The position numbers and the translations under genes are program-made. A stretch of DNA of 64,000 bases from Nostoc sp. 'Peltigera membranacea cyanobiont' N6 (GTDB taxonomy: Bacteria; Cyanobacteriota; Cyanobacteriia; Cyanobacteriales; Nostocaceae): contig NZ_CP026681.1 in the NCBI RefSeq assembly GCF_002949735.1, positions 7,718,501 to 7,782,500 of the forward strand, given 5' to 3'. Positions 1-8,412 of the stretch are shown piece after piece; the first letter of the stretch is position 1, and each line of letters begins with the position of its first letter. A model generated the notes under the pieces. That model was not told the DNA's origin. It did no database searches and was given only the letters and a program-made list of their open reading frames with translations.

Positions 1-1
1 G

Positions 2-802
2 CAGGAAAATGGGCGGACTATCCGGGAATTTCAGTTAACTGCGGGTACTTCCATAATCAAGCTTAATAGTGCTGTCTCTTACAATATCTGGGATTTAAAC
101 GGTCGCATACCAGGGCCAACGCTACGGGCAAAACAGGGCGATCGCATTCGGGTACTATTTCTTAATAATGCGGGACATTCTCATTCTTTGCATTTTCATG
201 GCGTTCATCCAGCAGAAATGGATGGTGTTCGCCCAATCAGGAATGGTAGTGCCACTATTTATGAATTTGATGCTGAACCTTATGGCGTACACCTGTACCA
301 CTGTCATATTGAACCAGTCACCCGTCACATTGCTAAGGGACTGTATGGCATGTTTATCATCGATCCACCGACTCCGCGTCCCCCGGCTGATGAGATTGTA
401 CTAGTGATGAGTGGATATGACGTGAATGATGATAGTCATAACGATTATTACGCTTTCAACGGTGTACCCCATCATTACATGCATCATCCCATTCCCATTT
501 ACAAAGATCAGTTGATTCGGCTATATGTTCTCAACATCATTGAATACGATCCGGCAGTAACGTTTCATCTCCATGCCAACTTCTTTGATGTCTATCGTTA
601 TGGTATGAGTATGACTCCTAGCGAGAAAAGTGATGTGATTACGATGGGTGTAGCAGAAAGGCACATCTTGGAATTCGCTTTTCGCTACCCAGGTAAGTAT
701 ATGTTTCATCCCCATCAAGATGCGATCGCAGAAAATGGTTGCATGGGCCAATTTGAAGTAATTGCTGATAGCAACTCTCAAAAACCTGTTGAAAAATCTT
801 AA
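2..802 (+). CDS. Multicopper oxidase, C-terminal part (5' end outside window)
   Basis: The frame is open from base 2, so the gene starts before the window; 266 residues are visible. The four copper-binding blocks of multicopper oxidases are present in order: HSLHFHG, HLYHCHIE, TFHLHANFF and MFHPHQD. Copper oxidases oxidise a substrate (metal, phenol or nitrite type) and pass electrons to copper centres. The downstream lipoprotein, ferritin-like protein and FTR1 permease suggest a periplasmic ferroxidase feeding the permease, as Fet3 feeds Ftr1 in yeast; that is inference from context. A laccase or nitrite-reductase-like role cannot be excluded because the N-terminus is missing. The gene ends 166 bp before the lipoprotein. 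Confidence 0.9.
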   Translation, partial: QENGRTIREFQLTAGTSIIKLNSAVSYNIWDLNGRIPGPTLRAKQGDRIRVLFLNNAGHSHSLHFHGVHPAEMDGVRPIRNGSATIYEFDAEPYGVHLYHCHIEPVTRHIAKGLYGMFIIDPPTPRPPADEIVLVMSGYDVNDDSHNDYYAFNGVPHHYMHHPIPIYKDQLIRLYVLNIIEYDPAVTFHLHANFFDVYRYGMSMTPSEKSDVITMGVAERHILEFAFRYPGKYMFHPHQDAIAENGCMGQFEVIADSNSQKPVEKS

Positions 803-968
803 TCTAGATAACTTATAGTTTATTTCTTAAAATTTTAGAGCAATTAGTTGATAAGAGTTGTCATTATATGTCAAAGTAAAGTCTATGACAAGATGTCAAA
901 CAAACTAGCTTTTAGTGATAGTTTGAAATGTTTCAATTAATACTTTTTTAGTTGTGTGAGGAGCAAAG

Positions 969-2000
969 ATGATAAGACTTCGTTATATCTGTTTGACTTT
1001 TGCGACTGCGGCAATAATTACCTTGAGTTCCTGTAGCAGTACACCAACAGCAGAAAATCCATCAGCACCAGTTGCTAGTACTCCAACCACAGAAGCAGTA
1101 AGTAGTAACGGTCATAGCGGTCACGCTAGCAAAGAAAAAATTAATATTAACACGGCTATATTGTCAGAATTAGATAAGCTTGAAGCCAAACTAGGTGTTC
1201 CAGCTTTATCTAATAAAATCCAGGCAAATCGTCCTTATGGCAATCCAGAAGATTTAGTTACTAAAAAAGTAATTACTCAAGAGCAGTTCGCCCAAATTAA
1301 AGACCAGGTTGGTGTTCAAGAAGTAGTACTCACAGGTGAAGCAAAAGATGTTGACTACATGAGTAAGTTGGGCTTAATGAAAGGGCATCTTTTAGTAGCA
1401 AAAGAACTGCTAGATCAAAATCAGCCGAAACAGGCAGAGCCTCATATTGGACATCCAGTTGAGGAAATTTATGTGGATGTAGAAGATCAACTTAATGAGC
1501 GGAAAGTCAAAGAATTTAAGACAACATTGGTGAGTTTGCAAGATTTAGTGAAATCCAGTCCTAAGGATAGTAAAGTTAAAACTAATTTTGCTTCTTCAAT
1601 GCAATCAGTTGATTCCGCGATCGCAGCTTTGCCAGAAGCTCAACGCTCAAAACCAGGATTTGTACTACAGGTAATTAACGAACTATTAGATTCAGCTAAC
1701 TCTGAATATGGCGCTGCGATCGCAAATGGTAAAATAACCGCCCCAATTGAGTATCAAGACTCCCGTGGTTTTGTGTTTTACGCCAATGATTTATACAAAG
1801 GGATTTCTAGTCAAGTAGCTCAAGCAGATCCCGAAGCGCATAAAGCGATCGATGCTAGTTTCGCTGAACTTATAAAAGTTTGGCCCTCCGCCATCCCACC
1901 AGCAAAAGCAGTCAAAATACCTAATGATGTTACCAAGCTGGTGAAAACCATTGAGGAAAACTCTCAAAAAGTGGTTGACAAATCTAATACCAAAGCATAA
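969..2000 (+). CDS. Lipoprotein with ComEA-like helix-hairpin-helix motif
   Basis: 343 residues. A lipoprotein signal ends at TLSSC (Cys22), followed by a Ser/Thr/Pro-rich linker with a GHSGH stretch that could bind metal. Residues about 57-115 resemble a ComEA-type helix-hairpin-helix (ININTA, then GVPALSNKI, then NRPYGNPEDL). The rest is helical and soluble-looking, with EPHIGHPVEEIY near residue 160. The start has a strong ribosome site (GAGGAG, 6 nt before ATG). It lies between the copper oxidase and the ferritin-like gene, so it is probably an envelope component of the same iron system. The helix-hairpin-helix in a lipoprotein more likely serves protein contacts than DNA binding. Exact function not recognised. 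Confidence 0.85.
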   Translation: MIRLRYICLTFATAAIITLSSCSSTPTAENPSAPVASTPTTEAVSSNGHSGHASKEKININTAILSELDKLEAKLGVPALSNKIQANRPYGNPEDLVTKKVITQEQFAQIKDQVGVQEVVLTGEAKDVDYMSKLGLMKGHLLVAKELLDQNQPKQAEPHIGHPVEEIYVDVEDQLNERKVKEFKTTLVSLQDLVKSSPKDSKVKTNFASSMQSVDSAIAALPEAQRSKPGFVLQVINELLDSANSEYGAAIANGKITAPIEYQDSRGFVFYANDLYKGISSQVAQADPEAHKAIDASFAELIKVWPSAIPPAKAVKIPNDVTKLVKTIEENSQKVVDKSNTKA

Positions 2001-2155
2001 CGATAACACTTTCTTTTAATGGAAAGCAGATGGTAATAAGTTTAAAATGATGAAATCGTTAGGAGTTACGAATTAAAAGTTACGTTAGCGTAGCCCATTA
2101 TGAATTACAAACTCCTAACTAGTTGCGCTCCATTCATTACTTGAACTAACAACTG

Positions 2156-2590
2156 ATGCAAGAACTAGACCAGAAAAAGACCATTGACCTGCTGAACGCC
2201 ATCATGGAATTTGAACTAGCAGGGGTAGTGCGCTATACCCATTATTCTTTGATGGTGACTGGTCCTAACCGTATTCCAATTGTGGCTTTTTTCAAAGCAC
2301 AGGCAAGCGAATCTTTACTTCATGCCGAACAAGTAGGAGAAATTCTTACCGGTTTAGATGGGCATCCCTCATTGAAAATTGCCCCAATGGAAGAAACTTA
2401 CCAGCATAAAGTCAAGGATATCTTGGAAGAAAGCTTATCCCACGAAAAAAAGGCATTGGATCTGTATAAAAATCTGCTCGAAACTGTCACCAATGCTAGT
2501 ATTTATCTTGAAGAATTCGCTCGCGGTATGATTGGTCAAGAAGAGATGCATAATCTCGAACTGAAAAAGATGCTCCGCGATTTTGGTTAA
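2156..2590 (+). CDS. Ferritin-like (bacterioferritin-type) protein
   Basis: 144 residues forming a predicted four-helix bundle. Candidate di-iron ligands are spaced as in ferritins: Glu20 in helix 1, Glu52 and His56 in ASESLLHAEQ, Glu97, and Glu129/His132 in GQEEMH. The length is close to bacterioferritins (about 155 residues) and the N-terminus starts directly with helix 1. It would oxidise and store iron or protect against peroxide in the cytoplasm. It sits between the lipoprotein and the FTR1 permease on the same strand, fitting an import-then-store unit. No strong ribosome site is visible before the ATG. Confidence 0.85.
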   Translation: MQELDQKKTIDLLNAIMEFELAGVVRYTHYSLMVTGPNRIPIVAFFKAQASESLLHAEQVGEILTGLDGHPSLKIAPMEETYQHKVKDILEESLSHEKKALDLYKNLLETVTNASIYLEEFARGMIGQEEMHNLELKKMLRDFG

Positions 2591-2728
2591 TAGTCATTAG
2601 TCATTAGTCATTGGTCATTAGTCATTGGTCATTAGTCATTAGTCAAAAAAAATTTAAAAGACGAAAGACAACTGACTAATGACAAAGGACAACTGACTAA
2701 TGACAAAAGACAAAAGACAAAGGACAAA
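2591..2728 (+). repeat. Heptanucleotide repeat arrays with complementary second arm
   Basis: The whole gap between the ferritin-like gene and the FTR1 gene is short tandem repeats: TAGTCAT/TGGTCAT units at 2591-2645 and GACTAAT/GACAAAG/GACAAAA-type units at 2660-2728. The arms are largely complementary, so the RNA could fold into a long hairpin. These are STRR sequences typical of Nostoc-type genomes. Confidence 0.9.
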
Positions 2729-2730
2729 AG

Positions 2731-3699
2731 ATGAATTTTACGACTGCTCTACCTACTTTTGTAATCACACTCCGAGAAGGAGTGGAAGCGGCCCTTGTTG
2801 TTGGTATTGTGCTAGCTTTGCTGAAAAAAGCTAAACAATCTCGACTTAACTCTTGGGTATATGCTGGTATCGGCGTTGGCATTGTCGTTAGTGCCTTAAT
2901 AGGTGTGCTATTCAGTTGGCTAATTCAAATACTGGGAGCCGCGAATCCTCAATACACCTCCGTAGTTGAGCCAGCCTTGGAAGGTGTGTTTAGCGTGTTA
3001 GCGATCGCAATGCTCAGTTGGATGCTAATCTGGATGACCAAACAAGCCAGATTCATGAAAGCTACAGTTGAAGGGGCAGTAACAGAAGCGCTGACACAAA
3101 ACTCAAATGCTGGTTGGGGTGTTTTTACTCTAATTTTAGTTGCTGTTGTCCGCGAAGGCTTTGAAACTGTTCTGTTCGTTGCCGCTAATTTCCAACAGGG
3201 ATTAATGCCAGCATTGGGTGCTATTGGTGGTTTAGTAGGGGCAACTGCCATTGGGGTGCTGCTATTTAAATGGGGTGTCAAAATTAACATCCGCCAGTTT
3301 TTCCAGGTAATGGGCGTTTTATTAGTGTTGATTGTCGCTGGGTTAGTAGTTTCAGGCTTGAAACATTTTGACGACGCTGTAGCTAACCTTGCTCTTAGCA
3401 GTCGTGCCACAGCAAGCCTTTGTTTCTATTACGAACGCTTTACTAAAGTCCATTCCTGTATTTTGGGGCCAATGGTTGCAAATACTTCCACAATCTTGCC
3501 TGACGAACAGTTTCCTGGCATTATTCTCAAATCTTTATTTGGTTATAGAGACAATCTCTATCTTGTGCAAGCAGTGGGATATGTGACCTTTTTACTAACA
3601 ATTGGAGGACTGTATTTCCGCAGCCTTGGAGGTGCTTCTCCTGAAGGTAAAAAAAATATCCCCTTTGCTCAAAAACCGATTAGTTCTGCAAAAGATTAA
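2731..3699 (+). CDS. FTR1-family iron permease
   Basis: 322 residues with about seven hydrophobic segments. Both FTR1 signature motifs are present: REGVE at residues 15-19 and REGFE at 141-145, the two transmembrane Glu motifs used for iron translocation. It would sit in the cytoplasmic membrane and import iron delivered by a ferroxidase. The partner copper oxidase, lipoprotein and ferritin-like genes lie just upstream in the same direction. The start codon follows directly on a heptamer repeat array, so no classic ribosome site is seen; the N-terminal MNFTTALPTFVITLREG fits the usual distance to the first motif. The C-terminal tail after the last membrane segment is short and charged. Confidence 0.92.
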   Translation: MNFTTALPTFVITLREGVEAALVVGIVLALLKKAKQSRLNSWVYAGIGVGIVVSALIGVLFSWLIQILGAANPQYTSVVEPALEGVFSVLAIAMLSWMLIWMTKQARFMKATVEGAVTEALTQNSNAGWGVFTLILVAVVREGFETVLFVAANFQQGLMPALGAIGGLVGATAIGVLLFKWGVKINIRQFFQVMGVLLVLIVAGLVVSGLKHFDDAVANLALSSRATASLCFYYERFTKVHSCILGPMVANTSTILPDEQFPGIILKSLFGYRDNLYLVQAVGYVTFLLTIGGLYFRSLGGASPEGKKNIPFAQKPISSAKD

Positions 3700-3744
3700 A
3701 AGTACAATTAGTTGCCCCGGAGAAAAAAATCTTGATTAATCCCC

Positions 3745-3779
3745 TAGTGTTTGAGTTAGATATTGCGACTCAAACACTA
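3745..3779 (+). terminator. Hairpin after FTR1 gene
   Basis: Perfect 12-bp inverted repeat (TAGTGTTTGAGT at 3745-3756 with its complement at 3768-3779), 11-nt loop, followed by an A/T-rich stretch, 45 bp after the FTR1 stop. Probable end of the iron-gene transcript. Confidence 0.6.
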
Positions 3780-3880
3780 ATTTATTAAACTTGCAAATAA
3801 TGCTTGAAAAATGAATTGGTTAATGATTTTTTAGCAAAAAAACTACAAAGATGCTTTGCTGTAGGTTTTTTGATTTTAAA

Positions 3881-4036
3881 AGGCTGTTTGAAAAGTCTAT
3901 AGGTATCAAAAGTTCTAGATCCCCCTAAATCCCCCTTTTTAAGGGGGACTTTGATTTCGATTCCCCCTTAAAAAGGGGGGTTAGGGGGGATCGACAAGTG
4001 CCTAAAATCACAGTCAAATTACTTTTCAAACAACCT
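3881..4036. repeat. Palindromic MITE-like element
   Basis: Outer inverted ends AGGCTGTTTGAAAAGT (3881-3896) and ACTTTTCAAACAACCT (4021-4036) match at 15 of 16 positions. Inside is a second palindrome built of CCCCCTAAATCCCCC-type arms (3918-3948 against 3961-3992). No open reading frame. The ends look like insertion-sequence ends, so it is probably a non-autonomous element. No clear target duplication was found. Confidence 0.6.
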
Positions 4037-4082
4037 CTAATGCTAAAGCGATCGCATTAATTGTAGAATTCAGGTTGTTTTA

Positions 4083-4661
4083 TTATCGAGTACATACATG
4101 TACATCTATAAGACGCTTTTGGAAAACTGGTTCTCTAGTGTTAACTTGACACTCTTTTTCTCCAACTTCCTTGCGGTTTATTATAAATCCTAGAAAAATT
4201 TTATCTTGTTGTAATTCAAATCTGCAAATAGCATCATCAGAAGTAATAAAACTTGGTTCCAAATTCTCATAAACACTAAAAACCTTACCATTTGGACATT
4301 CTACTCGCTCAACAAGGTTAATATGATTACCTATAGCTAATTGTAGGAGAAATACAAAAAAAATGAAACAGCCAAAAAATCCTGCTACTAGAATACTAAA
4401 AAACTTTAGCAAGTCTTCTTTGAAGAAGAAGCTATTGATAAATAGCAATAAAGGTACGATATAAAAATATAGTGTGGTAATTTTGTTGAATAGGTCAAAC
4501 TCGAAAACAATTTTGCTTGACCAACTTAAATCCCAGTTCAAAATGAGTGGTATTAGACTAACTACAATAGCAACTAAGTTGTCTGAAGGTCTATCAAGTC
4601 TACTTATAAAGAACCAACGAATCCATCGCCAAAAGTTTTTGATAAGTTTAGCTATCTGCAT
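4083..4661 (-). CDS. Hypothetical membrane protein
   Basis: 192 residues, family not recognised. Three hydrophobic stretches (about residues 26-43, 62-78 and 84-112) are followed by a polar C-terminal domain of about 80 residues with four cysteines (VECPNG, AICRF, EKECQ, HVCTR), which could form disulphides outside the cytoplasm. The N-terminus is rich in Trp and basic residues. It lies between the iron genes and the binding-protein gene. The AT-rich sequence is unlike its neighbours. No ribosome site is convincing, but the frame is long and unshadowed. Confidence 0.6.
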   Translation of the reverse strand: MQIAKLIKNFWRWIRWFFISRLDRPSDNLVAIVVSLIPLILNWDLSWSSKIVFEFDLFNKITTLYFYIVPLLLFINSFFFKEDLLKFFSILVAGFFGCFIFFVFLLQLAIGNHINLVERVECPNGKVFSVYENLEPSFITSDDAICRFELQQDKIFLGFIINRKEVGEKECQVNTREPVFQKRLIDVHVCTR

Positions 4662-4778
4662 TTTTAAATACAGGCATTTATAAGTAATACTGCTTAATTA
4701 TAGGACGAAGCCATCGCTATTGTCATCACCTCAGCAAAATGTATCCTTGATTTACTGCGACGTTCTCCCATTATTAAG

Positions 4779-5714
4779 CTAAGTACCCTGTGGTGCAAAC
4801 AACACTTGCTTAAGCTGCTGACAAGCTTTTTCAATTGCATCTATACTACCTGGATTCACCAAACCAAAATAATCAAATATATAGACTCGGTTATTTTTAG
4901 TTGCTTGTAATTGCTGCCAAAAAGATTCTTTTTTTAGCGAATCTAAAAGTGCTGCTTCTGAATTTCCTTGCGGGGGATTAACCAAAATTATCACCTCTGG
5001 ATTTGCTTCTAAAACTTTCTCAGCCGAAAGCGTTACATAGCCACCAATTGAACTTTTCCCTTGTAAATCTGCGGCAATATTTTTCGCCTGGAATTTCGCT
5101 AACAAATCCCCCGCCCAACTATTTTTATTCGGTGCTAAAATTGGTTGGCGACTAACCAGAGCTAGAGTAGAAAAACCCTGAGTCGGCTTTTCTGGTAAGA
5201 AAGTTTTGTAACGATTTAACAAAGGCTGAGGATCGGTGTCAATAGATTTAGCAAGGGTTTTTGTAAGTTCTTCTAGAGATTCCCAGTTATTTACCTTAGT
5301 GAGCAAAGTCTGAATTCCTAGCTGCTGAAGTTTTTGAATTGGGATGCTAGAAAAACCTTCTGCACCAATAACTAAATCGGGTTTTAGTGCTACCACTTTT
5401 TCTAAATTTGGTGGGTTTTGTCCTTCGCTAACACGGGGAATATCTTTGAATCTTGAGTCATTCTTAAATAATTTACTACCAGTGATACCGACAATTTTTG
5501 TTGAATTAAGTCGAGAGATAATGTCAGCAGAAAGAGAAGAAAGAGCAACAACTCTTTTTACCGATCCTTTTGGTAGTTGTTGAGAATTTGTGTTTGTTAT
5601 CTCAGTAGTGTTTGTGACTTTTATTTGTGGTTGCTGAGTGGTTGCAGTCGTGCAAGCGGCTAAAACTATACTCATCAAAAGTGCTAAAGCAGATAAGAGC
5701 CAACGACGATACAT
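4779..5714 (-). CDS. ABC-transporter substrate-binding lipoprotein (FecB/BtuF type)
   Basis: 311 residues with a lipoprotein signal ending IVLAAC (Cys21). The rest follows the Peripla_BP_2 fold: VVALSSLSADIISRL, then KVVALKPDLVIG, then the C-terminal NPGSIDAIEKACQQL. This family binds iron-siderophore complexes, haem or cobalamin for an ABC importer. No permease or ATPase gene is adjacent, so it may work with a transporter encoded elsewhere. The FTR1 cluster nearby favours an iron ligand, but cobalamin cannot be ruled out from sequence. Confidence 0.82.
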   Translation of the reverse strand: MYRRWLLSALALLMSIVLAACTTATTQQPQIKVTNTTEITNTNSQQLPKGSVKRVVALSSLSADIISRLNSTKIVGITGSKLFKNDSRFKDIPRVSEGQNPPNLEKVVALKPDLVIGAEGFSSIPIQKLQQLGIQTLLTKVNNWESLEELTKTLAKSIDTDPQPLLNRYKTFLPEKPTQGFSTLALVSRQPILAPNKNSWAGDLLAKFQAKNIAADLQGKSSIGGYVTLSAEKVLEANPEVIILVNPPQGNSEAALLDSLKKESFWQQLQATKNNRVYIFDYFGLVNPGSIDAIEKACQQLKQVLFAPQGT

Positions 5715-6161
5715 ATTAAAATTCCTTCTGGGGTAAGAATTGCATAAGAAGTATACTCAGCACCACATTCAAAAATCGCAAATGTAGATTTTAGTAATAT
5801 AGCGATAAAGTACCAAGTGGGAGCAGAAAGCCTGAGAATGAAAAGATATGGCTAATGACAAGAGATAAAAATCAGGTTATTCTTGTTTAAAAAAAATATT
5901 GCCTTGGCAGATTTTCACTAACTAAGGTAGAGGCGAAATCTACTCAATAGTAAACCAAACTTGCTTTGGATTAAGATGTTTTTTACTGCTATGTATGGGT
6001 TTATGTCTTTATATAAATAATGCAGCAACACAAACAGGGCTTTGGCAGTCTAGAAAAAATAGGTTTTAAAACTCTTACTGCTTAACTATATAATTCGATA
6101 CACGTTGCCCACAATTATCTGAATTGGGGTCGATGATTATTGTGTCCATCTACTGGTAGGT
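5715..6161. other. Divergent intergenic region, 447 bp
   Basis: Lies between the binding-protein gene (minus) and the glycosyl hydrolase gene (plus), so it must hold both promoters. A TATAAT hexamer occurs near 6089, but no good -35 partner is seen. No gene or clear Fur-type palindrome was found. Confidence 0.4.
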
Positions 6162-7661
6162 ATGTCTAACCATCCTTTGAACGTTGCAAGATCGACATTA
6201 TTTTGGCGGCATCTATTCGCTGTTGTTTTCACTACTAGTTCGTTGCTCCCCAACTTTGGAAACGAACCAGCAAGGGCGCAAGCAACCCAATATTGTCAGT
6301 TATCATCATCGGCGGCGAAAGAAAAAGAAAACTTACGGTTATCAGCGCTCAAAGGCAATCAAGATGCCCAAACCCGCTACCAAAACTTACTAAAAAAACA
6401 GGCACAGGATTTACAGGAGTGCCGCACTCGGACTTGGCCACAAATCCAAGCTGTCTGGTTGCGCTTGTATCCCTGTGATATTCAGCCAGGAATAATCGAT
6501 CAGATTATGGATCGAATTGTCAACCGTGGCTATAACCAAGTCAATTTGGAAGTATTTTATGATGGGCAGGTATTATTGCCAGCAAAAGCTAACCCGACGG
6601 TTTGGCCTTCTATAATTCGCACTCCAGGGACAGAAAACGTAGATATACTTGCTACAGCAATTAAAAAAGGTCGGCAACGCGGTTTGAAGGTCTATGCCTG
6701 GATGTTTACTAACAATTTCGGCTATACTTACGCCCAGCGCCGAGATAGAGAAAGTGCGATCGCTCGCAATGGTAAAGGTCAAACCAGCCTATATGTCGTA
6801 GATAATGGCTCTCAAGTATTTATCGACCCCTACAACTCGCAAGCAAAAAGCGACTATTACCAATTAGTAAAAGAAGTTTTGCGCCGTCGTCCAGATGGTT
6901 TGCTATTCGACTACGTGCGCTATCCCCGGCAAGCAGGAAGTGATTCCATCGCCACCAAAGTTTCAGATTTATGGCTATTTAGTCCCGCAACCCAAGAAGC
7001 TTTATTTAAACGGGCACTGAATTATAAAGGGCTAGACTTAATTCGTCGCTATTTGAGCAAGGGATATGTCACCGCCGGAGATATCGCCCAAATCGATCAA
7101 CTTTATCCCCAGGAAGGGGAACCACTTTGGCAAGGACGCATTCCGCCAACAGCGCAAAAATCAATTCTGTCTCCAACAGACAGACAACCACTTTTGCAAT
7201 GGGAATTGTGGCAGCTAGCAGTTGCCCACGCCATGCAAGGAATTCTAGATTTTGTCAACATAGCCAGTTACCCAGCCAAACAGCAAGGTGTTTCCACAGG
7301 AGTAGTGTTTTTCCCTGATGGCAACCAAACTGTAGGACAAGGATATGATTCTCGCTTGCAACCTTGGGATCGGTTTCCCACTACATTAGAGTGGCATCCC
7401 ATGTCTTATGGAAATTGCGGTAATGTCAGTTGTATAGTGGCGCAAGTGCAACGGGTTTTGAGTATGACAAAACCAGGTACTAAAGTGATTCCAGCTTTAG
7501 CCGGTAAGTGGGGGGAATCGGTCAGTAATCGTCCATCCCTAGAAGTACAAATGCAGGCACTTCACCAATTTGCGCCCCAACTGAAGGGAGTTAGCCATTT
7601 TGCCTATTCTTGGCAATACCCTGAGAATGATAACGATCGCAAATTTTGTCGCATTCGGTAA
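6162..7661 (+). CDS. Family-10-like glycosyl hydrolase (GHL10)
   Basis: 499 residues. The N-terminus has a hydrophobic export signal ending near EPARAQA (about residue 40). The catalytic barrel carries GHL10-type motifs: AVWLRLYPCDI, the GYNQVNLEVFYDG block, VYAWMFTNNFGYTYA, and LLFDYVRYP with an Asp typical of the active site. The group acts on unknown polysaccharides and is common as secreted protein in cyanobacteria. The ATG follows GGTAGG closely. It stands alone, with a gene remnant and the TetR region downstream. Confidence 0.82.
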   Translation: MSNHPLNVARSTLFWRHLFAVVFTTSSLLPNFGNEPARAQATQYCQLSSSAAKEKENLRLSALKGNQDAQTRYQNLLKKQAQDLQECRTRTWPQIQAVWLRLYPCDIQPGIIDQIMDRIVNRGYNQVNLEVFYDGQVLLPAKANPTVWPSIIRTPGTENVDILATAIKKGRQRGLKVYAWMFTNNFGYTYAQRRDRESAIARNGKGQTSLYVVDNGSQVFIDPYNSQAKSDYYQLVKEVLRRRPDGLLFDYVRYPRQAGSDSIATKVSDLWLFSPATQEALFKRALNYKGLDLIRRYLSKGYVTAGDIAQIDQLYPQEGEPLWQGRIPPTAQKSILSPTDRQPLLQWELWQLAVAHAMQGILDFVNIASYPAKQQGVSTGVVFFPDGNQTVGQGYDSRLQPWDRFPTTLEWHPMSYGNCGNVSCIVAQVQRVLSMTKPGTKVIPALAGKWGESVSNRPSLEVQMQALHQFAPQLKGVSHFAYSWQYPENDNDRKFCRIR

Positions 7662-7672
7662 GCAATAGAGTG

Positions 7673-7822
7673 TCAATTTCGCCAATCACCCAATTGCATC
7701 GCTAGAAAATAGCGCAGATGGTCTACGAATAATGGCTGCCTTTTGTGGGTGTCATGTTCCATACTGACACCAAATAATACCATTCGTCGATTACTGAGTC
7801 CATAGCGATCTCGCCACAAAAG
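7673..7822 (-). pseudogene. Possible gene remnant
   Basis: On the minus strand a 49-codon open frame, bounded upstream by a stop, reads in part WRDRYGLSNRRMVLFGVSM and later LRYFLAMQLGDWRN before a stop. The composition looks protein-like rather than random, but there is no proper start and I do not recognise the family. The rest of the 7.66-8.02 kb gap shows no gene. Confidence 0.25.
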
Positions 7823-8017
7823 TCATGCACTCTGGCAATAAGCTGCTTTGCATTTAAGTTGCATAATTAGGGCGGGCAAGATGCCCACCCCACAAGAGTT
7901 TTATTTTATTTGATTATTCAATTTAGATGATTTTCAGCTTATCAGCCGCAGTCCTGCGAAATACGCACAGGAGTAACTCTCCAAGGAATTAATTATCCAC
8001 AATCTCAAACTAGCTAC

Positions 8018-8072
8018 TTGACACTATACTGTCTGGACGGTACTATATATTTATAAACCGTCCAGACGGTAT
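8018..8072 (+). promoter_or_regulatory. Sigma-70-type promoter overlaid by two TetR-like operators
   Basis: A -35 box TTGACA (8018-8023), a 17-bp spacer and a -10 box TACTAT (8041-8046) form a near-consensus promoter. The spacer holds ACTGTCTGGACGGTAC (8028-8043), and a second copy in opposite orientation, ACCGTCCAGACGGT (8058-8071), lies just downstream. Each half is itself near-palindromic around CCGTCCAGACGG. This layout predicts tight repression, most simply by the TetR protein encoded 340 bp downstream. Confidence 0.75.
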
Positions 8073-8125
8073 TTTAGTAGTAGATACTTGAATCCAATCT
8101 CTATCAATCTTGGATTGAGAATATT

Positions 8126-8335
8126 ATGTTTACCATTGCAGATCCCTTTGCTAATCAAACTGCTTTCAGTTGCTATAGCAATTCGTTGCTGCCTCAAAAT
8201 TTGCAGGTTCGACCTGCTATAGATTTATTGGATGAAACTTTACACTGGATGATTACGTCTTACCGATTTTCAAACAGAGCAAGCAGTCCCAATAAATCTA
8301 ATCCTAGCCTTGCTGCCCCACAGATGAAGCAATGA
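8126..8335 (+). CDS. Small hypothetical ORF in tetR leader
   Basis: 69 residues, no recognised family and no membrane segment. It begins about 75 bp after the predicted promoter start site and ends 77 bp before the TetR gene, so it would be the first ORF on the regulated transcript. It could be a small protein or just leader RNA. Ribosome site weak. Confidence 0.3.
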   Translation: MFTIADPFANQTAFSCYSNSLLPQNLQVRPAIDLLDETLHWMITSYRFSNRASSPNKSNPSLAAPQMKQ

Positions 8336-8412
8336 GAGAAGATATTGACAATCTCGTTGCCAGATAAACTGTGTTCACCGGACAATTTAACTAGTTCCAT
8401 CATTCAAGCTCT

